Origin: Phalacrocorax aristotelis
Taxonomy: Eukaryota > Chordata > Aves > Suliformes > Phalacrocoracidae
Assembly: GCF_949628215.1 (NCBI RefSeq)
Contig: NC_134283.1
Location: 13,281,103-13,345,102, forward strand
Direction: 5' to 3'
DNA: 64,000 nt
Below the pieces are notes generated by a model that searched no databases, was not told the origin of the DNA, and saw only the letters and a list, made by a program, of their open reading frames with translations. Of this stretch, positions 38,531-50,269 are shown piece after piece (positions within the stretch are counted from its first letter, which is position 1; every line of letters begins with the position of its first letter). Position numbers and translations under genes: made by a program.

Positions 38531-40744
38531 AAGTTCAAATAAGTTATAGAAGTACACTGGTATCATTTACAAACTGAGCATCCCAAGGCTCCCTTGGCCT
38601 TATCCATGCTTGTTTCTCTCCCAGTCCCCCTTTCAAAGGCAGAAGACACCAGTTTTTGATCCTGTCTTCTTAGGCTCGTAACAGTTAGTCTACCAGTGCT
38701 TCCTCTAGCACCTTTTTTTTACCTCTAAAAATTTACCTCTAGCCCTGCAATGCCACAGCGGTGTCAAATCTCTCTGACTGCAGCATCTTCCAGGCTCAGC
38801 AGAGATACATCAAGGGTCTGTTAGGTTCTCCTTCCCAACATCCGAAGGGTAATGTAATCTTTTTGTCCTTGAAAAGAGCCTGGAATCTCCTGCATTAGCA
38901 TACTTTTCCTCATTCAATCTGCTTCTCCCAGAAGACCCTGTAAAATCCTGGAGAAGCAGTAGCCAACAGAAGGTATTCCCTGAAGACCAAGGAGCAGAAA
39001 AGCACTGGTATTCCCTGAAGACATAGCAGAAACAAGCGGAAGCGGTAAGTTCACTGTCTTCCTTTCAAAGGTGACTAAAGATAGGAGACTGCCAGAAATG
39101 AGGGTGAGGGTAGCAGTCTGCACAAAGGTACTTGTGTCCCCCTCAGATCTGCTGGGCTACTGCAGACATTTACAAACCAGCCTGATGAATTTGGTTTGCA
39201 GAACTCCATGAGCTAAACCCTTCACCATTGTAACTGCACCACTATAACATTGCCTTTTGACTAAAAACCACTTCAGACTAATTGTCAAGGATCAGATAAC
39301 AGGAAAATATTTCTATTTGACAGTCTACTATTTTTCAATTGTTCCTCTGTTACATATCTAAGTAAACATTTGTTCCACTTATCATTTCTGAGCAAAAGAT
39401 ATGAATCATTTGACTAGTAAAACCACAACGACAGCTGTTGCTTATTAGAAACAGTCATCTTGTTCAAGGGCCTGCTATGGAGGAGTTCTTCAGGAAACTG
39501 TTTCTGCTTTTAATGCTTTACAGTGCAGTGAAAGCAAAGTTGCAGAAATTAGGGCATTTTTATTTCACTTATGTGATTGGCAAAACACACAGGTGTGCAC
39601 ACATGCAGAGCAATCATTACAGCTGAGTTAGAAGTCCCCAAGAAACAGGAAAATACTAATTTAAGAATACTACTAATGCTATAATACTTATGTTTTTTGA
39701 CTTTGTGACATTTATACAGTTCTCTACAACACAGGTCTAACAAAACTGGATTTAAGAGTCCCTTTGTAAATAGGTTATAGTATTTGGGATTTTGGTGTTG
39801 GATACAATTTTTATACCGGTTATTATGCATGTACCAGAAATATTTTTCACCATTCATGGTTTCTCCAGGTCTCAGGAACAAATTAATTCTGGATTCATAA
39901 AATCTGTAGAAGCCAGTTATCAGTGGTCACTACTGTTATGTTACTTTCAGATAAACTTCTCCGGCCAGCGGTAAAAATAAAAAATAAATAAAAAATCACT
40001 GTTGGAAGTCTGATCAGGATAGGAAAACCAGGGAGGGCAACTCTACATAATTGCAGTAAAATACTTCTGAAATTAGTGGAAACAAAATAGGAAACAAAAA
40101 CTGGACCACAAGGAATTCAAGGACAAATAAGTGAAAATGAGTCAGGTTGGACACAAAGAATTTTTTTCCCTTTCTAGAGTGCTGGTTCACAGGTATTCTA
40201 GAGCATAAGGGCCAAAATTGGATTGTTTCTGTGACCTGTGTGAAACAAAATTGTATTAAACAGAGGCCTAACAGTTAGGCATTTTATCAGATAAAATCTC
40301 TGGAATGGTATACCCTGTATGATGCCCTTATTGTCAGCTTTGAAGGGAGAAGCCAAAGACTAAATCCGCATAGAGACGGCACTGATCCCAGCAGAGCAGA
40401 GGGGAGGAACGTTGGCAAGGCAGTGTAGAGATGCTACCAAGTAGTCTGCTGTGCAGACTTGTGACTGTTGCTTAAATACCTTTCAAAAACACAAAATTAA
40501 TTAGCAAATATTAAAGAAGAAGGAGCAAAATAAAATTATAAAAACGGATTGTTGGATTATGGCAAAAGAAAAGGAAAGCAGAACAGAAAAACAGTGGAGA
40601 AAACATGCCACTGAGGAGGCAAAGCTGAGGTTTATCATAGGTTAGAAATCTGCAAAACTGTCACCAATTCAATAATAGTATTCAGTGAGGTTTCTAAAGA
40701 TTATATCCTGCCCTTCATTCACCCTCACAACACTCACTGATGGG
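38531..40744. other. Intergenic sequence with a short direct repeat, no gene seen
   Basis: No gene is supported. Contains the 16-bp direct repeat annotated at 38,972 and otherwise unique AT-rich DNA. Confidence 0.45.
38972..39022. repeat. 16-bp direct repeat pair GGTATTCCCTGAAGAC
   Basis: Exact copies at 38,972-38,987 and 39,007-39,022, 35 bp apart. Flanking AGCAG strings are also shared, suggesting a local tandem duplication that has since diverged. Confidence 0.85.
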
Positions 40745-40905
40745 AGTCAGCACTCCGCTGCAGCTGGATATTTATAATTTGTTCTGTGTAATATGCCTGT
40801 GCTTACTAATCTTAGTCAAGTAAGTAGCCCATCCTCATGTGTCATCCCATGGAAATCAAATGTGCTATTAGCATAAGTGATGATTACTTATCTGTGTGAG
40901 GTCTT
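40745..40905. promoter_or_regulatory. Candidate conserved noncoding element
   Basis: Repeat-free, balanced block with clustered homeodomain and GATA-like strings: ATATTTATAATTTG, CTTACTAATCTTAG, ATTAGCATAAG and GATGATTACTTATCTGTG. The composition is like that of developmental enhancers in gene deserts, but there is no direct evidence of conservation here. Confidence 0.25.
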
Positions 40906-41414
40906 GTGGGGTTGGGTCTTTCAGCATCCGTATGCTTGACATGGCAGTCTTTCTATTACAATCTAATAAAATGGGGCCCAGTCCAGTTCAGAGGTGCCTT
41001 GAGGAATAAGCTGGACTTAAATGGTGCTTAGGCCTTTGACTGGACCTCTCCAAACCCTGAATTTCATTGAGTGAATACTAATTACTCAGAGGGGGGTTAT
41101 TAAATTATAGGCTTGGTTCTTTACCGTTCTTTACCCTTGCTCAGAGCGTGGTATCCTTGCAAGTGCTTGAGTAAGATAATGTAAATCTGAACACACTCAG
41201 AAGGACGTTCTGGTAAGACTGCTTTCTTTGGTAAAAACAGGGACTCCAGAAATGTAATTTATAAATAGTTCAGAGAATTTGTAAGTGTTGATGGGTAAAT
41301 TTCACTCTAGAAGAATACTATATGCTAAAAATGGACAGTATACAACAGTGGCGAAAACTGCATCTCACAGCTGCACTGAAATGGAAATCTCTCTTCCAGT
41401 CAGGTGGATGGAAA

Positions 41415-41482
41415 AGGTCTAATCCAGAACCCTGTGCAGTCAGTGGAAATCTTTCTATTTTGATGAGCTGTGAATTAGGCCC
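41415..41482. repeat. Near-palindromic ancient interspersed repeat remnant
   Basis: GGTCTAATCCAGAACCCTGT, then GCAGTCAGTGGAAATCTTTC, then TGAATTAGGCCC. The outer ends (GGTCTAATCC and GAATTAGGCC) are imperfect inverted repeats and the centre resembles 'cattgaagtcaatgggagtctttcc'. Same repeat type as at 14.2 and 44.2 kb. Confidence 0.45.
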
Positions 41483-42678
41483 TTACTGAGCAAGCATGCT
41501 TAGGCACCCTTGATGCATCTTTGTCTTGGATGATTGTGAACAGTAATGCACTTAGTATAACATCTGTAAAATGAATCAGTTACCCGTAATCAACTGCTTG
41601 GTGCAAGGAGGAATCAATCAGTTCATTTTCTATGCCACACACCTCTCCTGAGGAAGAACTAATTGCTGCATGGATAAATCAGCAAAAGATATCACTCATG
41701 CTAAGCACACGATTTTAAAGGGTTACATGTATTTCTAACAGCTTATATTCTCCCTCTTTTTACATTTTTCATATCTTTTTGTTCTTCACCTGATTTCTGA
41801 GCAGCTACTAGCCTCCGAGTGGCTTCTGTATTCTCTCTGAACCTTCATTCTAAGATCCTACAGCTGTCAAAGCATTTACATCTTTCATGAATACTGCGGC
41901 AATGCCTTGTGACCTTTGTGACCATCTCCTTAATTCATAGCTCTCCTGGTTCCCAAATTGTAATGGATGTAGGAAAATTTTGGCTCATAATTCCCTCAAC
42001 TAACAATTCGTTCTGCTTGTTGTTACATGTGATCTGCTATAGTTACAGAGTGAACGAGTAGTCTTCCACTGACCCTAAGTTTTGGGTTTTTTTAAAATAA
42101 AGATATTTGAAAAAGTGTTAGCCAGTGGTACAAAGCATACTCCCCTGCTGTTAGATTCAGAGGGTTTGGCACACTGGATCACAAGTAGAGGGTCCATTCA
42201 AACATTTGATCCTTATCATTGCTGTAGTTGTTAAAACAATCTGCTGTTTGTATACCTGCTGCACTTCCATCTTTCCAACCAGGTGTTTGGAAAGAATTGT
42301 ATTCATTCATTAGTATATATATTGTTTGCCAAATTTGGTATATTAAAGGCATATATGCAGGTCAGTCCTGTAAAATCATATAAGGTGCATGTTACACAAT
42401 TCATCACTTAGACTTTTGGTGAAAGACTAAAACCTGCATATTAAATAGAAAACAGGTCCTCACTAAATTAACACCAAAGAATCATCATTGTCAATATTAA
42501 TGAAACAGTGCTACAAAAACTTCTTTTTTATAGTTTTCTGGACAGCGCAAGATTTTCTCCTGTTATATTTAAAATCAAGTTCAGACATTTTCAGAGGCTA
42601 GATGCCTTTGCTGTCTAATACTCTCATACAGCCCAAGAACATGCCCAGCTTCAGCCGTCTGTAATCCATACGAAGTCA

Positions 42679-42760
42679 ATAGGACTTTCTCATAGGAAAA
42701 TTAAAAACCTTTGCAAAAAATAGGACTTTCTCATACAAAAATAAAAAAACTTTGCAAAAA
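42679..42760. repeat. Tandem duplication, about 41-bp unit
   Basis: TAGGACTTTCTCATA occurs exactly at 42,680-42,694 and 42,721-42,735. Each copy is followed by an A-rich segment and then CTTTGCAAAAA. The second copy differs by a few substitutions and length changes in the A runs, so the duplication is fairly recent. Confidence 0.9.
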
Positions 42761-43421
42761 GCTTGCTTAATCAGTTTTTAAAAAGATTTCAAGGTTTTTA
42801 AAATAAGCATTTTTTATTTGCTAGCCGTCCAAGGACTTGATTTTTCTTCATTTTTCCCATTAGCCTGGCAGTTTAGCCAGTAGAAGCCTTTTATTCCTCC
42901 CACTGGAGTAGCACTGAGAAATTCATTTGATTCCAGTGGATAGTAGCTGATTTCATTATCATATTATAGAAAATAAAGATTACGATTCCAAATTCTTTTG
43001 CCTGCAATCCACACACTAACCATGTAAAGGCAATACGTGGAAAAGGTGACTACATCATAAAAAATTAACTTCCTGCAAGGATTTACTTGAATTGGTTTCG
43101 AAAGAATCTGCTGTTTGGCATCTTTCCTGTACTGAATTTCTGGAGAGTAACTGCATTATATGCATATGTAACATGCAAAAGGAAACATTCACTGAAGTCT
43201 TTCTGCTACCAAATGTAACTATAGCACATTGTTTGTGTTTAAAAGAGTTGCCTGAAAGCGAAAGTCTGTACGTGTATAAGGTTATAGATGTGTGCATTGT
43301 AAGATAACCACTAGCGGAAGGTGAAATACTGTTCTCTTTCACTTGCTGTTGAGTGGCAAGTGTTGCATCTAATGATAATTTGAATATTCTGCCAACAGTT
43401 GGTGACATTCTGGCCCTGACA

Positions 43422-43441
43422 AAATAAATAAATAAATAAAT
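43422..43441. repeat. (AAAT)n microsatellite
   Basis: About five tandem AAAT units (AAATAAATAAATAAATAAAT). Confidence 0.9.
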
Positions 43442-44192
43442 GCTTCCAGCTCCCAGAGCAAATAGCCTGTAAGTCTATAGAAAACAAATTAGGAATGCGC
43501 TATTCTCAATGAAAAAAGTCTCCACAAGAGCCATAATTTTATTTTTTTTAGTGCACAGAATAACATAAATCAAAAGAAGCAATAGTCTACCTTGTGTTTT
43601 GACTACTTTGACCCTCTTCAACCCCTGCCAATTTTTATCTCATTTTTGTTTAACTTTGTACATCAGAGTTTAATTTTAAACCTGGTCCTGAAGACAGTGA
43701 TGTATAGGGTACATCAAGTATAGCTTAAATTACCCTCTCCCCAGTGATTTGAAGTTGAGGGGAGGGTCTTACTCCGCAGCAGGGTGGGAAAGAGAAATGG
43801 TCAGATGCTGCCCTTTGAACCTGACCACCCTCAGCTACAGAAACATTTATGCCAGAACATCATTTATTGATTTTATTATATTTTAGGATCTCTTAAAAAT
43901 GTTGAAGTTTGCCGCATATTAATTTTTGACACACGCATATAAAAACAGAAATATGGGTTGAGCAGAAACTATAAATATAGACAACACTGCCCAATAAACT
44001 TACATTCTTTCACTTATAGGTTTCTGTTTCAGCTGACCATTCCGAGCAGCCTGTCTTTGAAAATAAATGTTACCCCTCTGATAAGCTAACCAATTTGCAG
44101 ATTAAAGCTGCATTTGAGGATTAAAGTTTTTCTTATTTGATTATTGTTGTGTCTTGTAGCAGTAGAAGGTAAATATTAATAAAATGTTAAAG

Positions 44193-44265
44193 TCCAATTC
44201 TGCTCACTTTACTCATGTGAACATTTTATACCATGAGACCGAAAAAATTATGCAGGATTTGGCCC
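44193..44265. repeat. Near-palindromic ancient interspersed repeat remnant
   Basis: Begins TCCAATTCTGCTCACTTTAC and ends TATGCAGGATTTGGCCC. The two ends are near reverse complements (CCAATTCTGC against GCAGGATTTGG), matching the common old amniote repeat 'gggccaaattctgctctcacttacac…'. Family name not assigned. Confidence 0.5.
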
Positions 44266-46149
44266 TTAAACTCAGCATTGACTGCTCTGTTTTCTCAGTC
44301 CGCTAAGAATAAGTCTCCCATGAAATGTTACATGTACCTGGGAAACTCATGAACCCACTGCTGCCACAGAAAATTCACACTGACGGGTAGCTCTGAAAAC
44401 TCACCATCCAATTATATACCACAGAGCCATGTATGTGTTTTTACTGAGGAGAATAAAAACCACAAGAAGTGCTCTACAACAGACCACAAAATGGGTTTGG
44501 CACCTGTGTCTCCTCGGAGCTGAAGTTTCAGAGTTGTGTTATCACGTGGCCTGCTGACCCTGGGAAAGCAACGCTGACCTTGTCTTACACGCAGAAGTCT
44601 ATTGCTATGACTCCCCTGAGAGCACAAACCAGCTGCAAACTGCTGCAATGATTAACCCTTATGTGTTGTAGATGTAACATCAAGTCATGGTAATAAAGCT
44701 TTCACTGCATAACAGATCTCCAGCTTTGTAAATTGTTGCTCTTATCAGCTGCACTCTAGGATGTTATCCCTTTTCTGCAAAGCATGACTGCTGTACTGTT
44801 CACTGGAAAGGCTACCAGATCTATAAAGCCTGTGGTATTTATTCAGTTGCTTTGGAGAATAATACAGAGAATATGCTTTGTTTAAACTAAAAATGCAGTG
44901 TGTGAAAACAAAAAAAAAAACTCATGAAATACTCATACATATGAAACAATATATTAATTAAAATCCAGAATGCCTGTAGCAGATTTGAATCTGGGAACAC
45001 CAGATTTCTATAACAGACAACTGCATTGTTCCATTGAGTCCAGGCTCTGGTTTGTGGAAGTAATTTATACCTAATGCTTTGTAAAAATGCAAACTCTTCG
45101 AGCCTGTGATGTATCTGGACAATTACAGAATTTTGCTGTTTGGCTGGAAACAGAATGCTTGTAGCAATCAGCACTCACCTCCTCAAAACATAAGCAGTAC
45201 GAGTCTTGTTTTGTCATGCACTTCAAATATCAGACCTAAGTCTATGCGTTCCTATTTGGATAGAAGCCAATGGGAGTTTTGAGTGTGTATCAGCCTACAA
45301 TCCAACCTACAGGCCTGTGAATAGGGCCCTGGCTTCCTCAGAAATGTAACGCTTTTTATCTCGGTGTGCTTCCTACCCTCCAGCCCTTCCCCTGCCAAAT
45401 CTATGGCCGCATCAAGGCTGTGAAAGAAAAGGTGACCTTAATGTAAGCCACGGTATGATATGATACTATCTGCTTTAGTCTGCAGGAGCCAGAAATGGTA
45501 TTTCTGAGAGATGGAAGCTGCTGTGTGTATCACAAGGATTGTTGCTGCTCACAGTCATGGTTTCAGAGGGACTTTCCAATATCCCACCAGCCAAGCAGAG
45601 TGAAAAGGATTTGTTCAACAAACCCGCTCATCGAAACAGCAACTCTCTGTGTTTTAGAGGCATGGAACTGCTGATCCTTGCTGTTGCTCTTGTCTTTCTG
45701 CAGCACAGAGGTTGGGCAGACCAAGAGCATTGCAGGGCTCTGTCCACAGCTCCCAGGGATAGTTTATCATTCTTATACACAACCTTTTTCAAAGGATAAA
45801 AACCAGCTTCCAGGTTCAGGAATTAAGAAAAAATTCCCTTTGGTATAAACAGTTGCAAAGTAAATTCAATTTAAAGAAAGAAAAAATGGTTTCCCTAAAA
45901 AAACTAAGGTGTTATGAGTTTTGGGAGGGGCACTCATATATTGTAATATGTGATTGTGAGAGGCCTTGCACTGTTTGGGAGTGTAGTTGACAAACATCAC
46001 CTGCTAAGTGCAGGCTGAGAAAAGGTATTTGGGAAAACTTTCTCAGTGCAGGAATGACAACTAGGAGGGAGGCTGCAGTGAAGATGGGTTTCCTTACAAG
46101 ATCCCTGTTGTTCAGAGGGAACAGGTTAGTGCCCTTTGATAGGAAGTAA

Positions 46150-46480
46150 ATTAACATCGCACTGTATTCCCTGACTCATCCCTTTCTCCATCTCTTTTAA
46201 TCACATTACTTTGGCTTGCCTTTAATGAAATAGAGGCCGATCTGCAGGAGCCACGCTTGGGCTGGCCTTGCCAGGGGCTGGATGAGCTATTCTTTATTCC
46301 TCACCAAGGAAGGAGCAGCTTTGGACTAATGATGCTTTACTGTTTGGTATCCAGATTCATCTGCTTGAAAAACACCACAGTTAGTTTTATTGCATAAGTT
46401 AGGCTAGACAGGGCTGTTCCTCGCTCATTAGTACAGGGAGCCTTTTCCTACAGGGACTGCAGATGAAAGCAATGAGTTTA
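46150..46480. promoter_or_regulatory. Candidate conserved noncoding element
   Basis: A repeat-free block with many TAAT/ATTA cores: TAAATTAACATCGC, TTTTAATCACATTAC, CCTTTAATGAAATAG, GGACTAATGATGC, TTTTATTGCATAAG and GCTCATTAGTAC. It sits about 2.5 kb upstream of the first CpG island. Homeodomain-site density suggests an enhancer of the TSHZ locus; this is inference only. Confidence 0.3.
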
Positions 46481-48129
46481 TTAATCTCTTTCCCCACCTC
46501 CCCCTCTATAGGCATATAAGTGCTGTTGTTTTAACACCAAGAGCTGTAGTTAAAAAAAAAAAATTACTATCAAAAACTCTGCAAGTCCTGCTACAGCAAA
46601 TATAGATGGAAAAACAGTGACAAAACATTTAACAACTCCAAACCCAGCAGAGACAGAGGCAGCAACTTCACTTACTCCCTTATCAACTCCAGCAGCTCCT
46701 GTTTTTCTGTGAGTAGCTGCTGTGGTCTCCCAGGTGGAGAAGACTATCAGCCTCTGAAGGGAGCAGAAGTTGGCTGTTCCTTCTTTAGGAGGATGGGGAA
46801 GGGTTTTTCAGTGATGGTATCTTGTATCCTGCCTGGTTCCTGCAGGTGTGAGTGGGTGGCGGGGAGGAGGAGGTGGCGGCAGCAGGATCTAGCTGCTGTA
46901 GGGCTTTGCCCTTTCCTTGGGGGTGTGTGTTTAGAAGCTATCAAGGCCCTGTGTGTCCTTCCACATCTCATCACTCCTCTGGCTGTCACTACTATTTCTG
47001 AGGTACTTTTGCCCTGATATTTGGTTACTCAAAGGGGAGAAAGAAGCAACAAATTTATTGGAATTATCTTGAGATTGTTTTGCTCTCTTATGGGGTTTCT
47101 GTGTGAAGGGGGTATCTATGATCTCCCATTAATATCAAACCTGTGCTATTATTTGCATATGGAAAGGATGAGGAGTGACCTTTAAATTCATTAAATGAAG
47201 CAAATTTTAAAAAATAATTTTAGTTAAAAGCATTAGCATGATGAAAAATATAAGAACAAATACATAGACATCAGTATCTGGGCTTTTGTTAATGTTAACG
47301 AGCAAATTATTGCAGGGGAAGATTTGCATTGTTGCAATGCATATTCTAGCCTCCACACTGATATATGTGATGCAGGGTTATCTTTGTATGGCTCCTCTTT
47401 CAGAATATATTTTCTCCTTATAAAATAGCCTCTTTTTAACTCCCTTTGGGGACCTCCTTGTAAATGAGGAACTGGTCCTCAAGGGACTGGCCTGGCTAGA
47501 ATAGTGTGTTATTAAAAAAAAGAAATCATATTAGAATACTAAGAAATGTAACTAGATTACTTCAGTTTTTTAAGAAAATTTTAAAAACAATGGATAACCA
47601 AGTTTAATTAAACATATTCTCTGAATGTTTAAATTGTGTAAGAATTAGAAAATCCTGTTGTATTTTAAAGGAATTAATTGCACCAATTTAAGGTTATCAC
47701 TCTAATTTCCAATATGCAGTCAGGTATCACCACTCTTCTTGCAAAGCAGCTACAGTGTCATGAAAAAGTAATGTTTGCCCACAGAGTTGGGACTACAACA
47801 CCCTTGGAGGGGCATTCTCAGCCCATGGGGGCAATGAGTATATTCATCTCCTAAGCTTTTACACGGGAATAAACCTAGGTTCTCTATACCAAAACTGGTT
47901 AAATATGCAGATTCAAAATATTATTGCTCCTAATAATAAATATTGATTTACATGTGCTGAAAAGCTTCTGTTGCCTTCACAGCAAGTAGTCTAGAATATA
48001 CCTCAGTGACATTTTTACCACCCTATTGCTTTTTGAGTCTGATTCTTGTAATACCAACGTCCGATGGTCTCCAGATCTCTGGCACCACTCTGCTCTTAAC
48101 CCATCCATGCCTCTGCTTTCTGACATACC
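46481..48129. other. Intergenic sequence, no gene seen
   Basis: No gene is supported. A short G-rich part around 46,850-46,930 (GGCGGGGAGGAGGAGGTGGCGGCAG-like) interrupts AT-rich DNA and produces a spurious 102-codon frame. Confidence 0.45.
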
Positions 48130-48195
48130 CCTTCGTGAAGTACTTTGAGATCCCCAGATCAAACTTGCTGCTGGTAGAAAGTAGTATTAATAAGT
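48130..48195 (+). mobile_element. Probable ancient SINE tail
   Basis: TGAAGTACTTTGAGATCCCC, then a short degenerate stretch, then AGAAAGTAGTATTAATAAG. This resembles the old SINE tail 'gaagcgctttgagatcc…gatgaaaggcgctatataagtgcaaagtattatta'. Short and diverged; the upstream body is not recognised. Confidence 0.4.
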
Positions 48196-48450
48196 ATTTT
48201 GTGCTATTTTGTTATGCAGCTCAGTCTATAAATTCAGCTATTTATTACATTCCTGCTGTACTTCAGGCCCCACAAGTTGGAAGAGGTGAAACCATTTAGG
48301 TTATTCTTCTCAGCTCAGCTAATGTCATCTGCTGAATGTAGCTCTAAACATCTGAAGTTGGTGAAATTAAATAAAGTGCAAGCATCCTTTGGTCTATAGC
48401 TCCTTGCCTTTAAAGTTACCATGAGTAATCGTTTTAACAATAGTATATTC

Positions 48451-48464
48451 GGGGGGGGGGGGGG
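48451..48464. repeat. poly-G tract, 14 nt
   Basis: Uninterrupted run of 14 G in AT-rich surroundings, about 500 bp before the CpG plateau. Such runs are error-prone in sequencing, so the length is uncertain. Confidence 0.9.
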
Positions 48465-48849
48465 AATTCTAATGAAAGAATTTAGTGTTAGGATGGAGCT
48501 CTGCCTGATATTAGAACAATTACGGAGCAGATGCATCCACTCTGAACAAAGTGACCTTTTCATCAAGTTACAAAACATTAAAGGTTAAAAAGTGTTTGAA
48601 AGGAAGTTAATACTTTTAAAACGTTAGGAAAAAAAATTGCCATTCTTTCAAGACCTAACCAAAATCAGTGGGAAACTATAAGATGACTGTTTAGGCACAT
48701 CCAGACATAATTTAAGCAACTCCTATTACAGAAGGATAGAAGGTATTTTACATTGTCTGTTTTGTTTTAAAATTAGAAGTGCTTTTACAGAGAAGAAACG
48801 AGCTTTGATAGGAATAAACACCCAATGAAAGAATTCTTCTCCAAAGCTG

Positions 48850-48970
48850 GTTAATTGCAATTTTAAAGTCACATTTTTTTCTCTCCATTGTGTATGGATG
48901 ACATGAGAACAAAGAGAGGGAATCAATGATGATGTCAGATTTTCTTAGTTTCCGCATTTCACCTGACCTG
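48850..48970. promoter_or_regulatory. SOX/AP-1-like site cluster at the edge of the CpG plateau
   Basis: Contains TCCATTGTGTATGG and GAGAACAAAGAG (SOX/HMG-like cores CATTGT and AACAAAG), GATGATGTCAG (AP-1/CRE-like) and TTTCACCTGACC (E-box CACCTG). It directly precedes the abrupt switch to CpG-rich DNA. Motif matches only; no conservation evidence. Confidence 0.3.
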
Positions 48971-49660
48971 GATGGCGCAAACTTTCGTCCCTAGGCAGGG
49001 AGACAGGAGCTACCGCTCCTGCCTCGGTGCGTCCCCTCGCCCCCGTGGGCGCCGCCACCCGCGCACTGCCGCTGCTCGACCTCCTTGGGGCGGCTGCGCC
49101 GATTTCATTATCTTCATTAGTTTTTCTTGGAGGAGGGGTGGGGGCTGCTGGGTGGCGGCCGGGCCCCGTCGCGGGTGGGCCGAGCCCAGCGGTCCGCGTC
49201 CGCGGAGCCCCGCGGGAGGAGCGCGGTCAAACCCCCGCGCATGGTCTGCCTCGTCCGGGCCCTGCGCTCTTCGTACGTTATAAATTTAATAAAGCCCTTC
49301 TGAACAGTAGTTGCCGGTCGTGCTGGGGAGCGAGGATTTACGACCCGGCAGCCCTCGATGTCTTTTTTTAAATGCCCGTTGGCCGCGTGCCACGCCGTGG
49401 CCTACCGGCCTGTACAGCTTCACTCCCTAGATCAAAGAGGCGCGGAGGCGGGAGGCCCGCACCGCCGCATCTCCCCTCCGCGCAGCGGGGCCGTGGCTGC
49501 GGGACCGGCCGCGCCGCCGGGAGCCCCTGGTTATCCCAGCCCCAGCCCGCTGCGCGTCCCTTCGGGGGCACCGAGCTCCTCGCTGCGCAGCCAGCGCTCC
49601 TGGGGGCGGGCGGGGCCGGTGGCCGCGCTCCGCTTCGCTTGGCCGTAGAGAAATTGAGCA
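48971..49660. promoter_or_regulatory. TSHZ3: CpG island A
   Basis: Abrupt onset of high GC and dense CpG (many GCGC, CCGCG and GGGGCGG strings), in contrast to the AT-rich DNA on the left. GC boxes such as GGGGGCGGGCGGGGCC lie near 49,600. Several 90-115 codon frames on both strands are GC-driven. The leftmost island of the plateau, about 8 kb upstream of the TSHZ start codon. It may be a distal or alternative promoter, or part of a broad Polycomb-type CpG domain as seen at developmental regulators. Confidence 0.8.
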
Positions 49661-50269
49661 GTGGGCTTGGAGTGTGCCCGCAGCCGGACAGAGGGGCGTT
49701 ATTGGCAGACGGGTAACTTTTTTCTAGGAGAAGCGTGCATATTTTAGTGCAAGCACTATGTGCAAATCACTAAAAAAAAACTGTCTGGGAAATAAGTTCC
49801 TGTGAAAAGAAAGGATTTTGCTCGGATTTAGGCTTTATCAACTACCCACTCCATATATTTTTTCCTGTTTTTTTTTTTTTTTTTTAAATCTGTACCTGTG
49901 CACAACAAAATCTTTGTTGCGTTAAATCACAGGCGATCAGCAAAGGAACAGCTGCGTTAGCTGTGCAATGAAAAATTTCAGGTGACGCGACAAATAAGAG
50001 GGGAATCCCTTCACTCCTGCTAGGTCCTGCGAATGCCTTTCATATTAACCAGCTCCGAGGATCGCTGCCAGTCTCCACAAAGGCGTTTCCAAAGCCTGCA
50101 GCTAGTAAAACTTTGTAGAGGTAAAATTAGCTAAACCCTCTCTGCTAACACAATAGCTTCTGTTGTCGCATACGCTGGAGTTCCGGGATCTGTAACTATT
50201 TTTCATAAAAGATTTGCCCACTGCCCAAATGAATACATTACGCTACAGTACCTCTGAATGGTACCGCGT
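49661..50269. other. AT-richer spacer between CpG islands
   Basis: Low-CpG sequence with a poly-T run at about 49,869-49,885. A possible donor-like GGGTAACT lies at 49,709. No gene seen. Confidence 0.5.

Larger units (their letters stand above)
40906..46149. other. Intergenic sequence with scattered ancient repeat remnants, no gene seen
   Basis: No coding or RNA gene is supported. Two palindromic-repeat remnants (41.4 and 44.2 kb), a tandem duplication (42.7 kb) and a microsatellite (43.4 kb) are annotated separately. Another probable remnant, with the arm AAGCCAATGGGAGTTTTGAG, lies near 45,260-45,335. A repeat-free block with ACCCGTAATCAACTGC, AATCAATCAG and ACTAATTGCTG (41,570-41,720) is a weaker enhancer candidate. 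Confidence 0.45.
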
